From Pseudomonadota bacterium (lineage in GTDB: Bacteria; Pseudomonadota; Gammaproteobacteria; Acidiferrobacterales; Acidiferrobacteraceae): a stretch of 62,154 nucleotides of DNA. Below are positions 8,857 to 18,486 of this stretch, piece by piece. Under the pieces are notes generated by a model. It was not told where the DNA came from. It made no database searches and was given only the letters and a program-made list of their open reading frames with translations. Location of the stretch: contig JAJYDT010000008.1 of the NCBI GenBank assembly GCA_021777335.1, forward strand, positions 1 through 62,154, in the 5' to 3' direction. Every line of letters begins with the position of its first letter. Position 1 is the first letter of the stretch. The position numbers and the translations under genes are program-made.

Positions 8857-9501
8857 TTAACGCGATAGTCCAGGGAACAGCACCAGCAGGCCTGCGGCCA
8901 TGAACTGGATGGCCATGGCGGCCAGGATCAATCCCATTACTCGGGTGGCAATATTGAGCCCTGCGGTCCCGAGGCGTTTGCCAATTGGCTCCGCGAGCCA
9001 GAGTACACTCCACACGATGATGGCCACAGCCACGATGCCGAGGCTGAAGACGAGTTTCCCGATCAGGCCGTTGGCCTGATGGGCGTTGACGATCACGAGG
9101 CTGATCGCACCGGGTCCTGCGAGCAGGGGAATGGCGAGCGGCACGACGGCGATATCTTCCTTCGATTCGGCCTCGGCATCCTCCTCGTGGGTGTGGCGTG
9201 CTGGGCTGGTCCTGGCATGGAACATGGCAATGGCGATCAGCAGGACCAGGAGGCCGCCAGCGATACGGAATGCCGGCACTCCGATACCGAAGAAACCGAG
9301 CAGGCGATCCCCCACCCAGACCGACAGGATCAGGATCACGGCAACCGCCGTGGCGGTCTTCGCGGCAATGCGGTGCATCTCTTGGGCTGATTTGTCGGCC
9401 GTCAGGCTCAGAAAGAGCGGGATTGCGCCCAGAGGGTTGAGGATGGCGAAAACCCCCACCAAGCCCTTGAGGGTTTCTGTCCAGATGGGTTGCACGGTCA
9501 T
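8857..9501 (-). CDS. MarC family (UPF0056) integral membrane protein
   Basis: A 214-residue inner-membrane protein with about six hydrophobic segments. Conserved MarC features are AILNPLGAIPLF near the N-terminus, a GVPAFRIAGGLLVL segment and PLAIPLLAGPGAIS in the middle. The frame stays open up to 9801, but the extra ~100 residues are Arg/Pro-rich and unlike the family, so I place the start at the ATG at 9501, just before the first membrane segment; the ribosome site is weak. MarC was once linked to multiple antibiotic resistance, but its role is unproven. The gene is convergent with the Crp/Fnr gene. A paralogue lies at 57428-58054. Confidence 0.85.
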   Translation of the reverse strand: MTVQPIWTETLKGLVGVFAILNPLGAIPLFLSLTADKSAQEMHRIAAKTATAVAVILILSVWVGDRLLGFFGIGVPAFRIAGGLLVLLIAIAMFHARTSPARHTHEEDAEAESKEDIAVVPLAIPLLAGPGAISLVIVNAHQANGLIGKLVFSLGIVAVAIIVWSVLWLAEPIGKRLGTAGLNIATRVMGLILAAMAIQFMAAGLLVLFPGLSR

Positions 9502-10578
9502 CGGCGTGTGGGACTGGGCGGTTCGGTCAGAAGTAGTGTGTTGCGTCGCGTATTCTACGCGCTTGTGATTCATTGTCCCAGATTGGTTGAAGGCCCTCGG
9601 TAGGCATCGGGGTCTCGCGATGTCCACGGGTTTGGGTTGTCCGTCCCGTGCGACGAAACTCCCATTATGCTGTAATCGCCACGATTTTAAGGGGATATCC
9701 TCCGTCGTGGCAGATTCGCCAGGTGGGTCGCATAGGCGCGCGGATATTGAGTGACTCATTTTGATGCCGGGGCGGAATGTAGGAGGAGGATCACCACTCA
9801 TGGTGCGCAGCGCTTGGTTTACATCTAATGGAATTATTTTGAGTGCACGAACGATGACAAGGTCGGGGACAGATTGCTACGATTCCAGATGACCAGGGCG
9901 TTCGGGATATGGCAGTTGATTGCCGCTTTTTTCGTAAAAGGTGATAGCCGCTACGATCAGCAATCTTCCACCGGGTGGCTAGGGGCGGCGTTGTCGCGAT
10001 TCCCGAATGGATCCAGCCATCATCATGGATGCGGAGCCGGGAGATCTGTTCACTATCCTTAACATTGTGAATCTTGTGTCCCCTGCGAGAGCGCAGGAGC
10101 CGATCCAGTCATTCTGACAGCCGACCTTCCGATAAGAGGTCTACGCCTGTTTTGGAGCTTCCTGCGAGACGGCACGCAGGGATTCCGGGCTGCCTGATGC
10201 GATGAGCGGGTCGCCGGATCAGGACAAAGACCACAGGTTTGAGCGGACCACAGGGTGATCTTGTATTTTCTGAGTCCGGTAATCGCAAGGGCAGGGCTGG
10301 AGATATCTGCCCGCCCGGTCTGTGCAGTCGGTCTTGAGGTATCTTCCGTATCAAGATCCATGCCCTCGTCGGGCTCGGGTAGCCCCGTCGCTGCCCATCG
10401 GCCTGTGATCGTTTTCGGACGGGTAATCGTTTACGATATTAGGTCCGGAACGTCTCGCGCCAGTCCCTGAATGGCAGGCAACGGGGTACGCACGCGGTCT
10501 TTTTGCCAGGTTTAGGGCTAAGCCGCGTTTGGTGGATGGCCCCCGGTTTGGGCATAATCGTTGCGCACACGAGAGCAG
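9502..10578. other. Long gene-poor stretch
   Basis: About 1.08 kb with no gene I can support. The upper part of the MarC open frame (to 9801) and small frames around 9874-10470 have no recognisable product. A 6-bp-stem hairpin lies at 10082-10097 and a CCACGA/TCGTGG pair near 9679-9710; neither has a T-run. Confidence 0.5.
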
Positions 10579-11553
10579 ATGGCGATGGAGCATACATTCA
10601 AAGCGCTAGCCCTCACCGAATCGGTCCGCATCTGGTTGACGGAGATGTACACAAACGAGGATTTTGATCCGAAAAAAGCGCGGGTGAAGCTGCGAAAGGA
10701 TCTGCCCAAAGGGTTTAATCCCAGATCGATCGATTCCCGGTTATGCAAACAGGACCATCTGACGCTGATAGGCATATGGCATGTTGATCCCGGGAGCCCC
10801 GTGTTCCGGAACGTCACGCGGGTGATTGAGGATATCCGCGCGGCCATCATGCGTGAGCCGGAGATCAAATCGATCAGTGCTATCCAGATTGCCGCAAGGA
10901 CAAAGGTCAAAGACCGAGATGTCGAGCGTGCGCTTTTCCTGATGAGCGAACTCGGGACATTTCGCACTGTCGGCATGGGTGCGAGCGGATGCCGTTATTC
11001 ATCAATCAGCTTCGAGGACCTCGGCGAGGACGTGTACGACGCCTACCTTTATTTTGACAGCCTCGACAATGTCATGGAAGAGTTCTACACGCGTAGGCAG
11101 GGCTCTTCCGAAGCCCTAGTGACGTTAAAACGCCATCTTGTGAAGCCAGATACCGCGTTCATCATTGCATCCGCGCATGCGCCGGGCGCGGATGCGCGCG
11201 AGATCTGCCGTGTTATTAAAGAGGTGTTCGCAGGCAATGACATTGAGGCGTCCAGCACGGATGACCTGGATGGTCATGGGGGCATCACCGAGTGGGTGCT
11301 TAAGCAAATCCGTGAAAGTGAATACTTGGTCGCTGACTTGTCGGGTGGTTACCCGGATGTTTATTACGGGGTAGGCTATGCCCATGCCCTTGGAAGAGAT
11401 CCGATTCTGTATCTGAAGGAATCTATGGGGCTTCTGACCCCGCTGGATCGCCGTGACGTGCGGGAGTTCCGGGATACCGACGATCTCAGAAACAAGCTTG
11501 CTACCCGGCTGCGTTCGATCCGGACCGGAAGAGGCAAGACGGGCGGAGGCTGA
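10579..11553 (+). CDS. Stand-alone protein with nucleoside deoxyribosyltransferase/TIR-like C-terminal domain
   Basis: About 324 residues from the ATG at 10579 (ATG at 10585 and TTG at 10561 are alternatives; the ribosome site is weak). The N-terminal ~170 residues form an uncharacterised helical domain with PKGFNPRSIDSRL and LIGIWHVDP segments. From about 190 on is a small Rossmann-like domain: AFIIASAHAPG, ITEWVLKQI, then ADLSGGYPDVYYG and GYAHALGRDPILY. The last motif matches nucleoside 2-deoxyribosyltransferase-like and TIR-like proteins that act on nucleotides or NAD, several of them in phage defence. In that motif the usual catalytic Glu (YYE) is Gly (codon GGG, 11368-11370). No partner gene is adjacent. 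Function unknown. Confidence 0.75.
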   Translation: MAMEHTFKALALTESVRIWLTEMYTNEDFDPKKARVKLRKDLPKGFNPRSIDSRLCKQDHLTLIGIWHVDPGSPVFRNVTRVIEDIRAAIMREPEIKSISAIQIAARTKVKDRDVERALFLMSELGTFRTVGMGASGCRYSSISFEDLGEDVYDAYLYFDSLDNVMEEFYTRRQGSSEALVTLKRHLVKPDTAFIIASAHAPGADAREICRVIKEVFAGNDIEASSTDDLDGHGGITEWVLKQIRESEYLVADLSGGYPDVYYGVGYAHALGRDPILYLKESMGLLTPLDRRDVREFRDTDDLRNKLATRLRSIRTGRGKTGGG

Positions 11554-11593
11554 TGACGACAGGACGCGTGCAGTATCTTGATGATCGGTGGCG

Positions 11594-12211
11594 TTATCGC
11601 ACGGTCGGTTCCGGTGAAAAAGTTTGTCGGAGGACTGTTGCCCGTTCAATGATTACCGCGCGTGTCGGCAGATTCTGAAACGACCCGAGTGTTTCGGTAG
11701 GAACCGCCTCGATCTTATCGACCACACGCATGCCCCGAATCACATGCCCAAACACACAGTAACCCCATCCTGAAAGAGTCTTCGCCCGGAAATTGAGGGG
11801 CTGGTTATTCGCGGTATTGATGAAGAACTGGGCGGTCGCCGAATCCGGATCGCTCGTACGCGCCATGGCGATCGTCCCAATACGGTTCTTCAAGCCGTTG
11901 TCGGCCTCGTTTCTGATCGGCGGCCCTGTCGGTTTCTCTCGAAGCTCAGGTGTGAACCCCCCGCCTTGGATCATGAATCCTGGGATGACCCGGTGGAATA
12001 TCGTTCCATTATAAAATCCGGTGCGTACATAGTGCAGAAAGTTGCTGACGGTCTTTGGCGCTTTTTCGGGGTAAAGCTCGATCTCGATCACCCCAAGCGT
12101 TGTGCGGAACTCAACCGTCGGATTCGTCCTTACGACACCCGCCGTTGCATAATGCACGTATCCGAGCCACAGAACGAGCAGTGGTACGAGATTGGCAAAC
12201 CGACGTATCAT
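11594..12211 (-). CDS. Periplasmic cyclophilin-type peptidyl-prolyl cis-trans isomerase
   Basis: A 205-residue PPIase catalysing proline isomerisation during protein folding. The signal peptide covers about residues 1-25 (hydrophobic core VPLLVLWLGYV), so the protein should be exported. The cyclophilin core is clear: IELYPEKAPKTVSNF, FHRVIPGFMIQGG, RTSDPDSATAQFFIN and WGYCVFGHVIRGM. The frame is open to 12274, but a GGGAGA site 5 nt upstream fixes the start at 12211. It is most like PpiA. The stop faces that of the deoxyribosyltransferase-like gene only 40 bp away. Confidence 0.92.
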   Translation of the reverse strand: MIRRFANLVPLLVLWLGYVHYATAGVVRTNPTVEFRTTLGVIEIELYPEKAPKTVSNFLHYVRTGFYNGTIFHRVIPGFMIQGGGFTPELREKPTGPPIRNEADNGLKNRIGTIAMARTSDPDSATAQFFINTANNQPLNFRAKTLSGWGYCVFGHVIRGMRVVDKIEAVPTETLGSFQNLPTRAVIIERATVLRQTFSPEPTVR

Positions 12212-12692
12212 GCGATTCTCCCTCGGGTATTTCGCCAAGATACAACGTGTCGTTACCAAGGTCCATTGCTGCATCTAGGAGCCATAGCAGTGCCCACCGT
12301 GCTTAGATGCTCCGGAGCAGAGGTGGTGTTTATGGGTGGCTCATCGGACCTATCCACATTTATACCCACAGCAGTTTTGGCGTCGTTGCGGTAGTAACGC
12401 ATACGCTACGAGTGCCCCCTAGGCCCCTAAAGACCGAAGCAATTCATGGCGAGCACCCCCGATTTTGGCAGCAATTTGGCAGCCGTATTTGAGTACATCG
12501 AAGTAGACTACAATCGAATCTGCCGACACAACGTGAATGGATATCTCAGCCCGGATGAGTTTTGGACATCAAGATGTTGATTAACCTCATGTTTGTTGAC
12601 GGCTCTCAGAGTCAGTATTTTTACTCACCCAATGGCCGACCGCCGAAAACCCAGTCTCGGCATATCCGGATCGAAGCCATTTTTCTTTTCCC
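12212..12692. other. Intergenic region before the exopolysaccharide cluster
   Basis: A 480-bp divergent spacer. It should hold the cyclophilin promoter and that of the forward polysaccharide block. No JUMPStart-like element was seen. A TTGACG at 12597-12602 has an AT-rich tract about 16-17 bp downstream and is a weak promoter candidate. No open frame here looks real. Confidence 0.45.
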
Positions 12693-14153
12693 ATGAAACC
12701 TGACTCCGTTGCCAAAGGAGGATTGTCGGTTGCGACTGCCAGGGCCGTAGGCATGATCTTTTCATTCCTGCTGTTTTTGTCACTGGCACGCCAATCTGAA
12801 AGCGGCGCCGCAATATTCCGCACCCTGGTGGTATTTCTGTACATCGCCGAGTTCCTCGGCCTCTTGGGTACCCAGCGATGGCTTATCATCGAATTGGTAA
12901 AACCCGGGCATCAACGCAAGGCGCTGTTCATCAATGCACTAACCTATGCCCTAATTATCTCCTGCTGTATCGGGTCTATTTACCTCATTATTTCCTATTC
13001 CGGTATGTATGGAGATGCGATCTCCCTGGGATTGCGCTACATCGCATTTGGTGCGATAGGTTCAGCGTTTCTCATGTGCATTCAATCGACGCTTGTAGGT
13101 GTTGGTCTAAGTTCAAAGGTAGGATTACTCAATCTTGTCGAGAATGTAACCCGTGCCCTTATTGGTCTTGCACTGGTATACCTAAAACAGAATGTCCTGA
13201 GCATCATCATAGTATTCGTGCTGATGCGTTGGGCTATCGTTGTGGCGGGTCTTATCGTTGTTCTTCACAAATTGGAGGGTCCTCGCGTTTCCCCCCGGAT
13301 GTCTATGCTGAAATTGTTTTTTAAACAAACACCGCAATTTGCCATGATCATGGTCGCATTCCTGACAATGCGTAATGCCGGCTTTATCCTGTTGCCTGCG
13401 ATTTCTAGCAATCGTGAAACTGCGCGTTTTGCAGTACCGTATCAACTATATGACTTGTTACTGCTGTTACCTACGATGCTTGCGCTCAGTTCAAGTTATA
13501 TCTTTGCCGCAAGTGCCGCTCGTTCTCAGGCTTCATTGAGACTAGCCATCATGCGTCTTCTCTCAATCACGAGTATGTACATCCTGCCGCTGGTGGCAAT
13601 CTCGCTGGCCCTTGGCAAACACATCCTCGTACTACTGGTGGGGATGCGTTATGCCAATGCGGCACCGACGTTTTCCATCCTTATGGTAGCCGCGCCCCTG
13701 ATGACCATAGATCAGGTGTTGTCACAGGCCATGATTTCTAGCAAACAGTATCGAAACGATCGAATCGCTGTCTCTGTTGGCGCAACCTGTGCGGTTATTC
13801 TCACGTTTATGTTGGGCAGGGCGTACGGTGCGACCGGAGCAGCGGCTGCATTTTTGGTGTCTGTCTTTGTCACCGTCTCTGGCCGTTTTCTCCTTAGCAA
13901 GGGATTGCTTAAATTCCGAGAGGTGGTTCTGGTTACCTGGAAACCGGCCATTTCCGGTGTATTCGCCTACGTCACGGCGACCGGCCTAGCGTCGTTTACA
14001 CACATTATGGGGTGGGATATCCTCAATCTTGTGTGGCCAATCATCGCTGCGATTGGGCTCGCGGCATACGCTGTGAGTCTGTTTGCTCTTGGTGGATTGT
14101 CGACGCGGCAGCGCCGACGCATGAAGCGTTTGCTATTTCAGCGTGAACTATGA
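12693..14153 (+). CDS. Polysaccharide flippase, Wzx/MOP superfamily
   Basis: A 486-residue membrane protein with about 12-14 hydrophobic helices, few charged loops and a basic C-terminus (RQRRRMKRLL). This matches O-antigen/exopolysaccharide repeat-unit translocases of the MOP superfamily, which move lipid-linked oligosaccharides to the periplasmic face. It opens the forward polysaccharide block, and its stop overlaps the next start as ATGA, indicating translational coupling. Family assignment rests on membrane layout and context; sequence is poorly conserved in this family. Confidence 0.82.
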   Translation: MKPDSVAKGGLSVATARAVGMIFSFLLFLSLARQSESGAAIFRTLVVFLYIAEFLGLLGTQRWLIIELVKPGHQRKALFINALTYALIISCCIGSIYLIISYSGMYGDAISLGLRYIAFGAIGSAFLMCIQSTLVGVGLSSKVGLLNLVENVTRALIGLALVYLKQNVLSIIIVFVLMRWAIVVAGLIVVLHKLEGPRVSPRMSMLKLFFKQTPQFAMIMVAFLTMRNAGFILLPAISSNRETARFAVPYQLYDLLLLLPTMLALSSSYIFAASAARSQASLRLAIMRLLSITSMYILPLVAISLALGKHILVLLVGMRYANAAPTFSILMVAAPLMTIDQVLSQAMISSKQYRNDRIAVSVGATCAVILTFMLGRAYGATGAAAAFLVSVFVTVSGRFLLSKGLLKFREVVLVTWKPAISGVFAYVTATGLASFTHIMGWDILNLVWPIIAAIGLAAYAVSLFALGGLSTRQRRRMKRLLFQREL

Positions 14154-14797
14154 CGTCGCCATCTGACAGAGATCGCCACTTCAAGCACACGTGGCGCATG
14201 ATCTGTGCCGATCTGTCTCGTCGCCTGATCCTTGAAGATCGACCTACTAATCTATGGTATCAGCTGTGTATCCTGTCTCGTCCAGGCGCTGCGGCTATTC
14301 TTATGTTCCGCCTAAGCCACTATTTTCATGATCATGGCCTGCGTCGACTGTCAAAAGTTATAAATATCATTATGCTTTGTTGGTCTGGGGATGAGATCCA
14401 TCCCGGGGCCCGCATTGGGCCAGGTTTGGTGTTGCCTGATATCGGCGGTGTCGGGATACCTGCTTTTGCCGATATCGGATGCGACTGTACATTTACCGGA
14501 CCAGCGTTACTGACCATCGGTGGAATAGAGGGTATTGATCTCGCAAGGGATCGGATAGTACTTGGTGATCATTGTGTCATAGGCTCGGGCGTGCGCATCG
14601 TAGGTGCTGTTACCCTAGCAAACGGTACCCAAGTGAAACCCAACGCAGTCGTGATTACCTCATTTTTAAATGCGGGGACACTGTTGTCCGGCATACCCAG
14701 CCGGCGCAGAGGGACCATACCGCTCGAGAAGATCATGCGTTGGAACCCAATACTGGGGCAATCGACATCGCAAACGTCAGTCCAGTCGCAAAACTGA
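14150..14797 (+). CDS. Hexapeptide-repeat acyltransferase (serine acetyltransferase-like)
   Basis: A 215-residue protein with an N-terminal helical part and a C-terminal left-handed beta-helix made of hexapeptide repeats (HPGARIGPGLVLPD, then LGDHCVIGSGVRIVGAVTLANG). It resembles CysE-type O-acetyltransferases found in polysaccharide clusters, which probably acetylate a sugar or precursor using acetyl-CoA. The start overlaps the flippase stop by 4 bp. A true cysteine-biosynthesis role is less likely given the context. The acceptor is unknown. Confidence 0.8.
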   Translation: MTSPSDRDRHFKHTWRMICADLSRRLILEDRPTNLWYQLCILSRPGAAAILMFRLSHYFHDHGLRRLSKVINIIMLCWSGDEIHPGARIGPGLVLPDIGGVGIPAFADIGCDCTFTGPALLTIGGIEGIDLARDRIVLGDHCVIGSGVRIVGAVTLANGTQVKPNAVVITSFLNAGTLLSGIPSRRRGTIPLEKIMRWNPILGQSTSQTSVQSQN

Positions 14798-14832
14798 GTC
14801 AATCAGTCCACAGGATTATAATCTGTCTGCCC

Positions 14833-15396
14833 ATGCATCAAGACATTCGCCAAACCATTCGACTTATTAGAGAGGATATTTACTTCCGATGCGAGTATGA
14901 GCACAAGCCTACGGGGGCAATGGCTCTGCTAAAAATGCTTATTCAGCCCGGGGTCTTTTGTGTCGCGCTTTACCGCTGGCAAGTATTCCTGGATACCCAT
15001 CAACTGAGGCCTTTGGCTGGCATCTTAAAGCTCTTCAACCTGTTCGCATTTGGGGTATCTATTGATTCGCGTGCAATAATTTCTGGAGGACTGGTCATCA
15101 TTCATGCGAACTCAATCTATATCAGCGACCGTGTTCAAATCGGCGCCCGTTGTATCCTGTTTCACCAAAACTGGATCGGCTACTCGCCCTTCGCACAGGA
15201 AAACACATCGGATCCAGATGGCTTGAATGGCCCGATCATCGGAGCGAATATCATTTTCGGAGCGGGGGCATGCGCCGTGGGCCCCATTGTACTTGGTGAT
15301 GGCTGCAAGGTCGGAGTTAATGCTTCTGTTGACTCAAGTTTCCCGGCAGGCGCGGTGCTTTTTGGCGTGCCGGCGAGACAAATTTCGAAGTCCTGA
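14833..15396 (+). CDS. Second hexapeptide-repeat acyltransferase
   Basis: About 187 residues from the ATG at 14833; the frame is open further upstream, but that part is antisense-like and overlaps the previous gene. The N-terminus (QTIRLIREDIYFRCEYEH) resembles the helical cap of serine acetyltransferases. The C-terminal half has hexapeptide repeats ending in GAGACAVGPIVLGDGCKVG and the closing GVPARQI typical of these enzymes. Two such enzymes in tandem suggest that the polymer carries O-acetyl groups at two positions. Start moderately certain: no strong ribosome site. Confidence 0.78.
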   Translation: MHQDIRQTIRLIREDIYFRCEYEHKPTGAMALLKMLIQPGVFCVALYRWQVFLDTHQLRPLAGILKLFNLFAFGVSIDSRAIISGGLVIIHANSIYISDRVQIGARCILFHQNWIGYSPFAQENTSDPDGLNGPIIGANIIFGAGACAVGPIVLGDGCKVGVNASVDSSFPAGAVLFGVPARQISKS

Positions 15397-15417
15397 CGAT
15401 AAGAATGTCCGCATAGC

Positions 15418-16371
15418 ATGGAACGAGCGATCTCAATCATCATCGTCAGCTACAATACGGTCGATATTCTAAGGGAATGCCTGACATCGGTCATGACGCA
15501 TTGTGATGCTGTCACAACAGAAGTAATTGTTGTTGACAACGCCTCAAGTGACGGTAGTTGCGTGATGGTAAGACGTGAATTTCCAGGTGTCAGGCTGGTC
15601 AGCTTGACAGATAACAAAGGATTTGGCGGAGGCAATAATGCCGGTGTTGAAGTCGCGACTGCCCCATACATCATGCTGCTGAATAGCGATGCAATCCTCT
15701 CCTGTGATATCGCAACACCATTAACCTGCTATCTGAAAGAGCATCCGGGTGTAGCCTGCGTAGGGCCGCGAATCGTTTTACCGGATGGCCGATCACAGCC
15801 AAAAACGTTTGGTAACCAGCCGTCATTGTGGCGCATTGCCATGCAAAGCACAGGCCTAAGTCGGATATTCCCAAAATGTAGGTTCCTAGCGGGGGTTGAC
15901 GGGGAATATCGTTATTCGGCAGACCTGACAGTCGGGTGGTTATCCGGTGTATGTATGGCGATGCGTCGCGAGCAGTTCATGAATATCGGTGGTTTTGATT
16001 CACGATTTTTCATGTACTGTGAAGATATTGATCTCAGTAGAAGGCTTGCGGTATATGGCCGTATCGTCTCTCTTGATGACTATCCCGTGATGCATTACGG
16101 CGGCGCGAGCTCCAAGACATTGGCAAGTCGCGTCACGAATGCGGTCTGGCAGCAACGTAATCTGCTGAAAATAATATCTGATACATCTGGAGCATTCGCC
16201 ATGTTGTTGGCGCGCTTGATCATCTTGCCAGGATTGCTATTACGGCTATTCATTGGTTTGGCTATCATCCCGAAGTCCGGAACAAGAAATAATTTCACAT
16301 TACGTGCAGCATGGGCACGTCTCCTTGATATTCTGGGCAGATCTCCTATCGCAACGATCATTTCATCATGA
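15418..16371 (+). CDS. GT2-family glycosyltransferase
   Basis: A 317-residue GT-A fold enzyme of the rhamnosyltransferase-like branch of family 2. It shows ISIIIVSYN at the N-terminus, VVDNASSDGS, LNSDAIL as the metal/nucleotide site and MYCEDIDLSRRL as the acceptor-side acidic motif. A C-terminal hydrophobic stretch (~265-285) should tether it to the inner membrane. It adds a sugar to the lipid-linked repeat unit; donor unknown. Its last codons overlap the next gene as ATGA. Confidence 0.9.
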   Translation: MERAISIIIVSYNTVDILRECLTSVMTHCDAVTTEVIVVDNASSDGSCVMVRREFPGVRLVSLTDNKGFGGGNNAGVEVATAPYIMLLNSDAILSCDIATPLTCYLKEHPGVACVGPRIVLPDGRSQPKTFGNQPSLWRIAMQSTGLSRIFPKCRFLAGVDGEYRYSADLTVGWLSGVCMAMRREQFMNIGGFDSRFFMYCEDIDLSRRLAVYGRIVSLDDYPVMHYGGASSKTLASRVTNAVWQQRNLLKIISDTSGAFAMLLARLIILPGLLLRLFIGLAIIPKSGTRNNFTLRAAWARLLDILGRSPIATIISS

Positions 16372-17504
16372 GGATAGGTATTGACGCTCACGTTCTTGGC
16401 AAGGGAATCGGAGGCGTCGAGAGGTTCCTCAAGCAGATGGTGGAGTGGCTACCGAGAAGTTCAGCTGACCATGAGTACGTGGTTTTCGTGAACCGTGACG
16501 CCGCCAATGCGCGGATGATCAAGCCTCAAGCCAACGTGCAGATTGTTCCGCTGGTCACGGCGAACCCCCTCATTGAACGCTCATTGATTATACCTTGGCT
16601 TATTCGGCGTCATCGGCTCGATACCTTGATCGTACAGCGACTTTGTCCATGGTTTTGCGGCCGATGCAAGTTAATCCTGACCATACATGATCTGACGCCA
16701 CTGAAGTTTCCAAAAGCATACCGTGGCCTGACAAACCACCTTATCCGTCTACTGACAGACGGTAGTGTCAGACGTTCTAGCCTGATCCTTACGCCTACGC
16801 AAACAATTGCGGCTGAGGTGAAAGCCTATTTCAAGCTGAAGACAAAGCCCGTTATCGCCTACTACAACGGCGTTGATGTCACTTGCTTTAAACCGAATAT
16901 ATCCAAGGGTACCGCCCAGGGATGTTTGGACAGGCTCGGCATAAGAGGACCTTACATGTTCACTTCTGGTGCTATCGAGGCCCGTAAGAATCTGGAGATC
17001 ATCTATGACGCCGTGGCTGCTATCGCGCATGACGTGCCGATCAGCTTGGTTATCGTAGGCAAGATCCGCGACAAGGGGTACGCGGCATATCTTTCTCGGA
17101 GAGCGCGTTCGCTCGGTATCGAAGACAAGGTGCAGCATCTTGGTTTCGTGGAGGAGGCCACGCTGGTTGCTTTATACCAGAACGCCAGTCTCTTCATAAC
17201 CGCGTCACGCGATGAGGGTTTTAATATGCCGCCCCTTGAGGCGATGTCTTGTGGTGCCCCTATCATCTGCTCAGACATTCCGGTACACAGGGAATTATTT
17301 GATGGCTGCGCATTATTTTTTCCTGCCGATTCGAAGGTGGATCTGGTGACCCAAATATACAAGCTCCTCAATACCCCGGAAGCTCATCATCAGTTGCGCG
17401 ATGCGGCATCCTCCCTTGCCTCAAGATTCACATGGCAGGCGGCGAGCGAAAGAATAGCGACCGGACTTGAGGCCCTTTCCGGGACAAAAGGTACAGCCCG
17501 GTGA
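16368..17504 (+). CDS. GT4-family glycosyltransferase
   Basis: A 378-residue GT-B enzyme. The N-terminus MRIGIDAHVLGKGIGGVERF and the C-terminal EGFNMPPLEAMSCGAP (EX7E motif) are typical of family 4 retaining transferases; FTSGAIEARKN marks the donor domain. It is the last gene of the forward block, coupled to the GT2 gene by a 4-bp overlap. It is convergent with the sulfotransferase gene, with about 60 bp between stops. Confidence 0.9.
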   Translation: MRIGIDAHVLGKGIGGVERFLKQMVEWLPRSSADHEYVVFVNRDAANARMIKPQANVQIVPLVTANPLIERSLIIPWLIRRHRLDTLIVQRLCPWFCGRCKLILTIHDLTPLKFPKAYRGLTNHLIRLLTDGSVRRSSLILTPTQTIAAEVKAYFKLKTKPVIAYYNGVDVTCFKPNISKGTAQGCLDRLGIRGPYMFTSGAIEARKNLEIIYDAVAAIAHDVPISLVIVGKIRDKGYAAYLSRRARSLGIEDKVQHLGFVEEATLVALYQNASLFITASRDEGFNMPPLEAMSCGAPIICSDIPVHRELFDGCALFFPADSKVDLVTQIYKLLNTPEAHHQLRDAASSLASRFTWQAASERIATGLEALSGTKGTAR

Positions 17505-17565
17505 ACCGCGTCTACATAAATGCCTACACGTCCATGAGCTGGGAGCGACCTACCCGAGAGAGTGT

Positions 17566-18447
17566 TTAAACATAGACCAACTCGTATTCCTCTATAACGC
17601 CAGGGAAGAGACGCGCCATAAGATCACCGCAGCACTCCCTTGTGCATTGCAGAAGGTATTTGGATTCAATCTGATTCATGATGGCATGACGTGTTGTTGC
17701 CGAATTTGAATGTACGGACGAGCCTAGCGATCCGCGTGGTACAGCAAGGAATGATTCCAAACGTCTGGCACTGTCGCTGATCTCGTTGGTCCTGACGATA
17801 AGCAGCCGATCAGGAGGCACATGATCAAGTACATGCTGGTTGTGGGCTGTCCAATAGGACAAGTATTTACGGACGGGGTGTAGCCCTGATCTCTTGAGAA
17901 TATTCTCATATGGAGAATACGAGTAGGGCGGCGCACCGAAGAGGAGAGCCATGTGCTGGCGAATATGTTCTTTTCGATGCAGAAATTCGGGTTTATTGAT
18001 CAGGAAACTGGCAAACGATTCTGCCCACGACAGACAATCTCGTACGGTGAGAATAAATTTAGCTTCTGGGAAAAGCTGTACTAGGAATTCCACGATTTCA
18101 GAATTTAGGTAGGATGAATCAAGCTCTAGACACATGCGCCGGTCACGATGCTCTAAATACCGCCGCATTTTGGCCGCACTCATCTTTCCGGTTTTGTATG
18201 CGATAAGTTTCCAAGTCAGGAATCGGCTTTCAGGCTCATGTCCCACGCGGAAATTATTTTTAAATTGATCAGTGATAGAGACGGTACCAGAACGAGGTGT
18301 ACCTACACAGTATGCTTGTATGTGACGGTAATGTTGCGGGAAGATCGCACTTGGCAATTTCTCATAAACGGGTGTGAGCCAATAGGACACCCGGTCAGCA
18401 ATGTTGAGGCGGGCATTGTTCATATTACTGAGATAATTTGATTGCAT
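17566..18447 (-). CDS. Sulfotransferase-family protein
   Basis: About 293 residues (or 285 from the ATG at 18423). The N-terminal part carries a 5'-phosphosulfate-loop-like motif, CVGTPRSGTVSI, then LTVRDCLSWAESF, where P-loop sulfotransferases have the 3'-phosphate-binding Arg/Ser. Such enzymes move sulfate from PAPS to a hydroxyl group. It is the last gene of the reverse polysaccharide block, 40 bp behind the polymerase gene, so the likely acceptor is the polysaccharide or its lipid-linked unit. No signal peptide is seen. Similar folds include non-sulfotransferase proteins, hence moderate certainty. Confidence 0.72.
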   Translation of the reverse strand: MQSNYLSNMNNARLNIADRVSYWLTPVYEKLPSAIFPQHYRHIQAYCVGTPRSGTVSITDQFKNNFRVGHEPESRFLTWKLIAYKTGKMSAAKMRRYLEHRDRRMCLELDSSYLNSEIVEFLVQLFPEAKFILTVRDCLSWAESFASFLINKPEFLHRKEHIRQHMALLFGAPPYSYSPYENILKRSGLHPVRKYLSYWTAHNQHVLDHVPPDRLLIVRTNEISDSARRLESFLAVPRGSLGSSVHSNSATTRHAIMNQIESKYLLQCTRECCGDLMARLFPGVIEEYELVYV

Positions 18448-18486
18448 GTGCCGTTAACCACTAATTAATAATGTTGATCGTTCAGC

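Noticed and set aside
9502-9801. N-terminal 100-codon extension of the first MarC protein
   Set aside because: Arg/Pro-rich, absent from the family, and it ends exactly where the usual MarC N-terminus begins at 9501.
10082-10097. CCTGCG-AGAG-CGCAGG hairpin
   Set aside because: Six-bp stem without T-run in gene-poor DNA; such structures are expected by chance.
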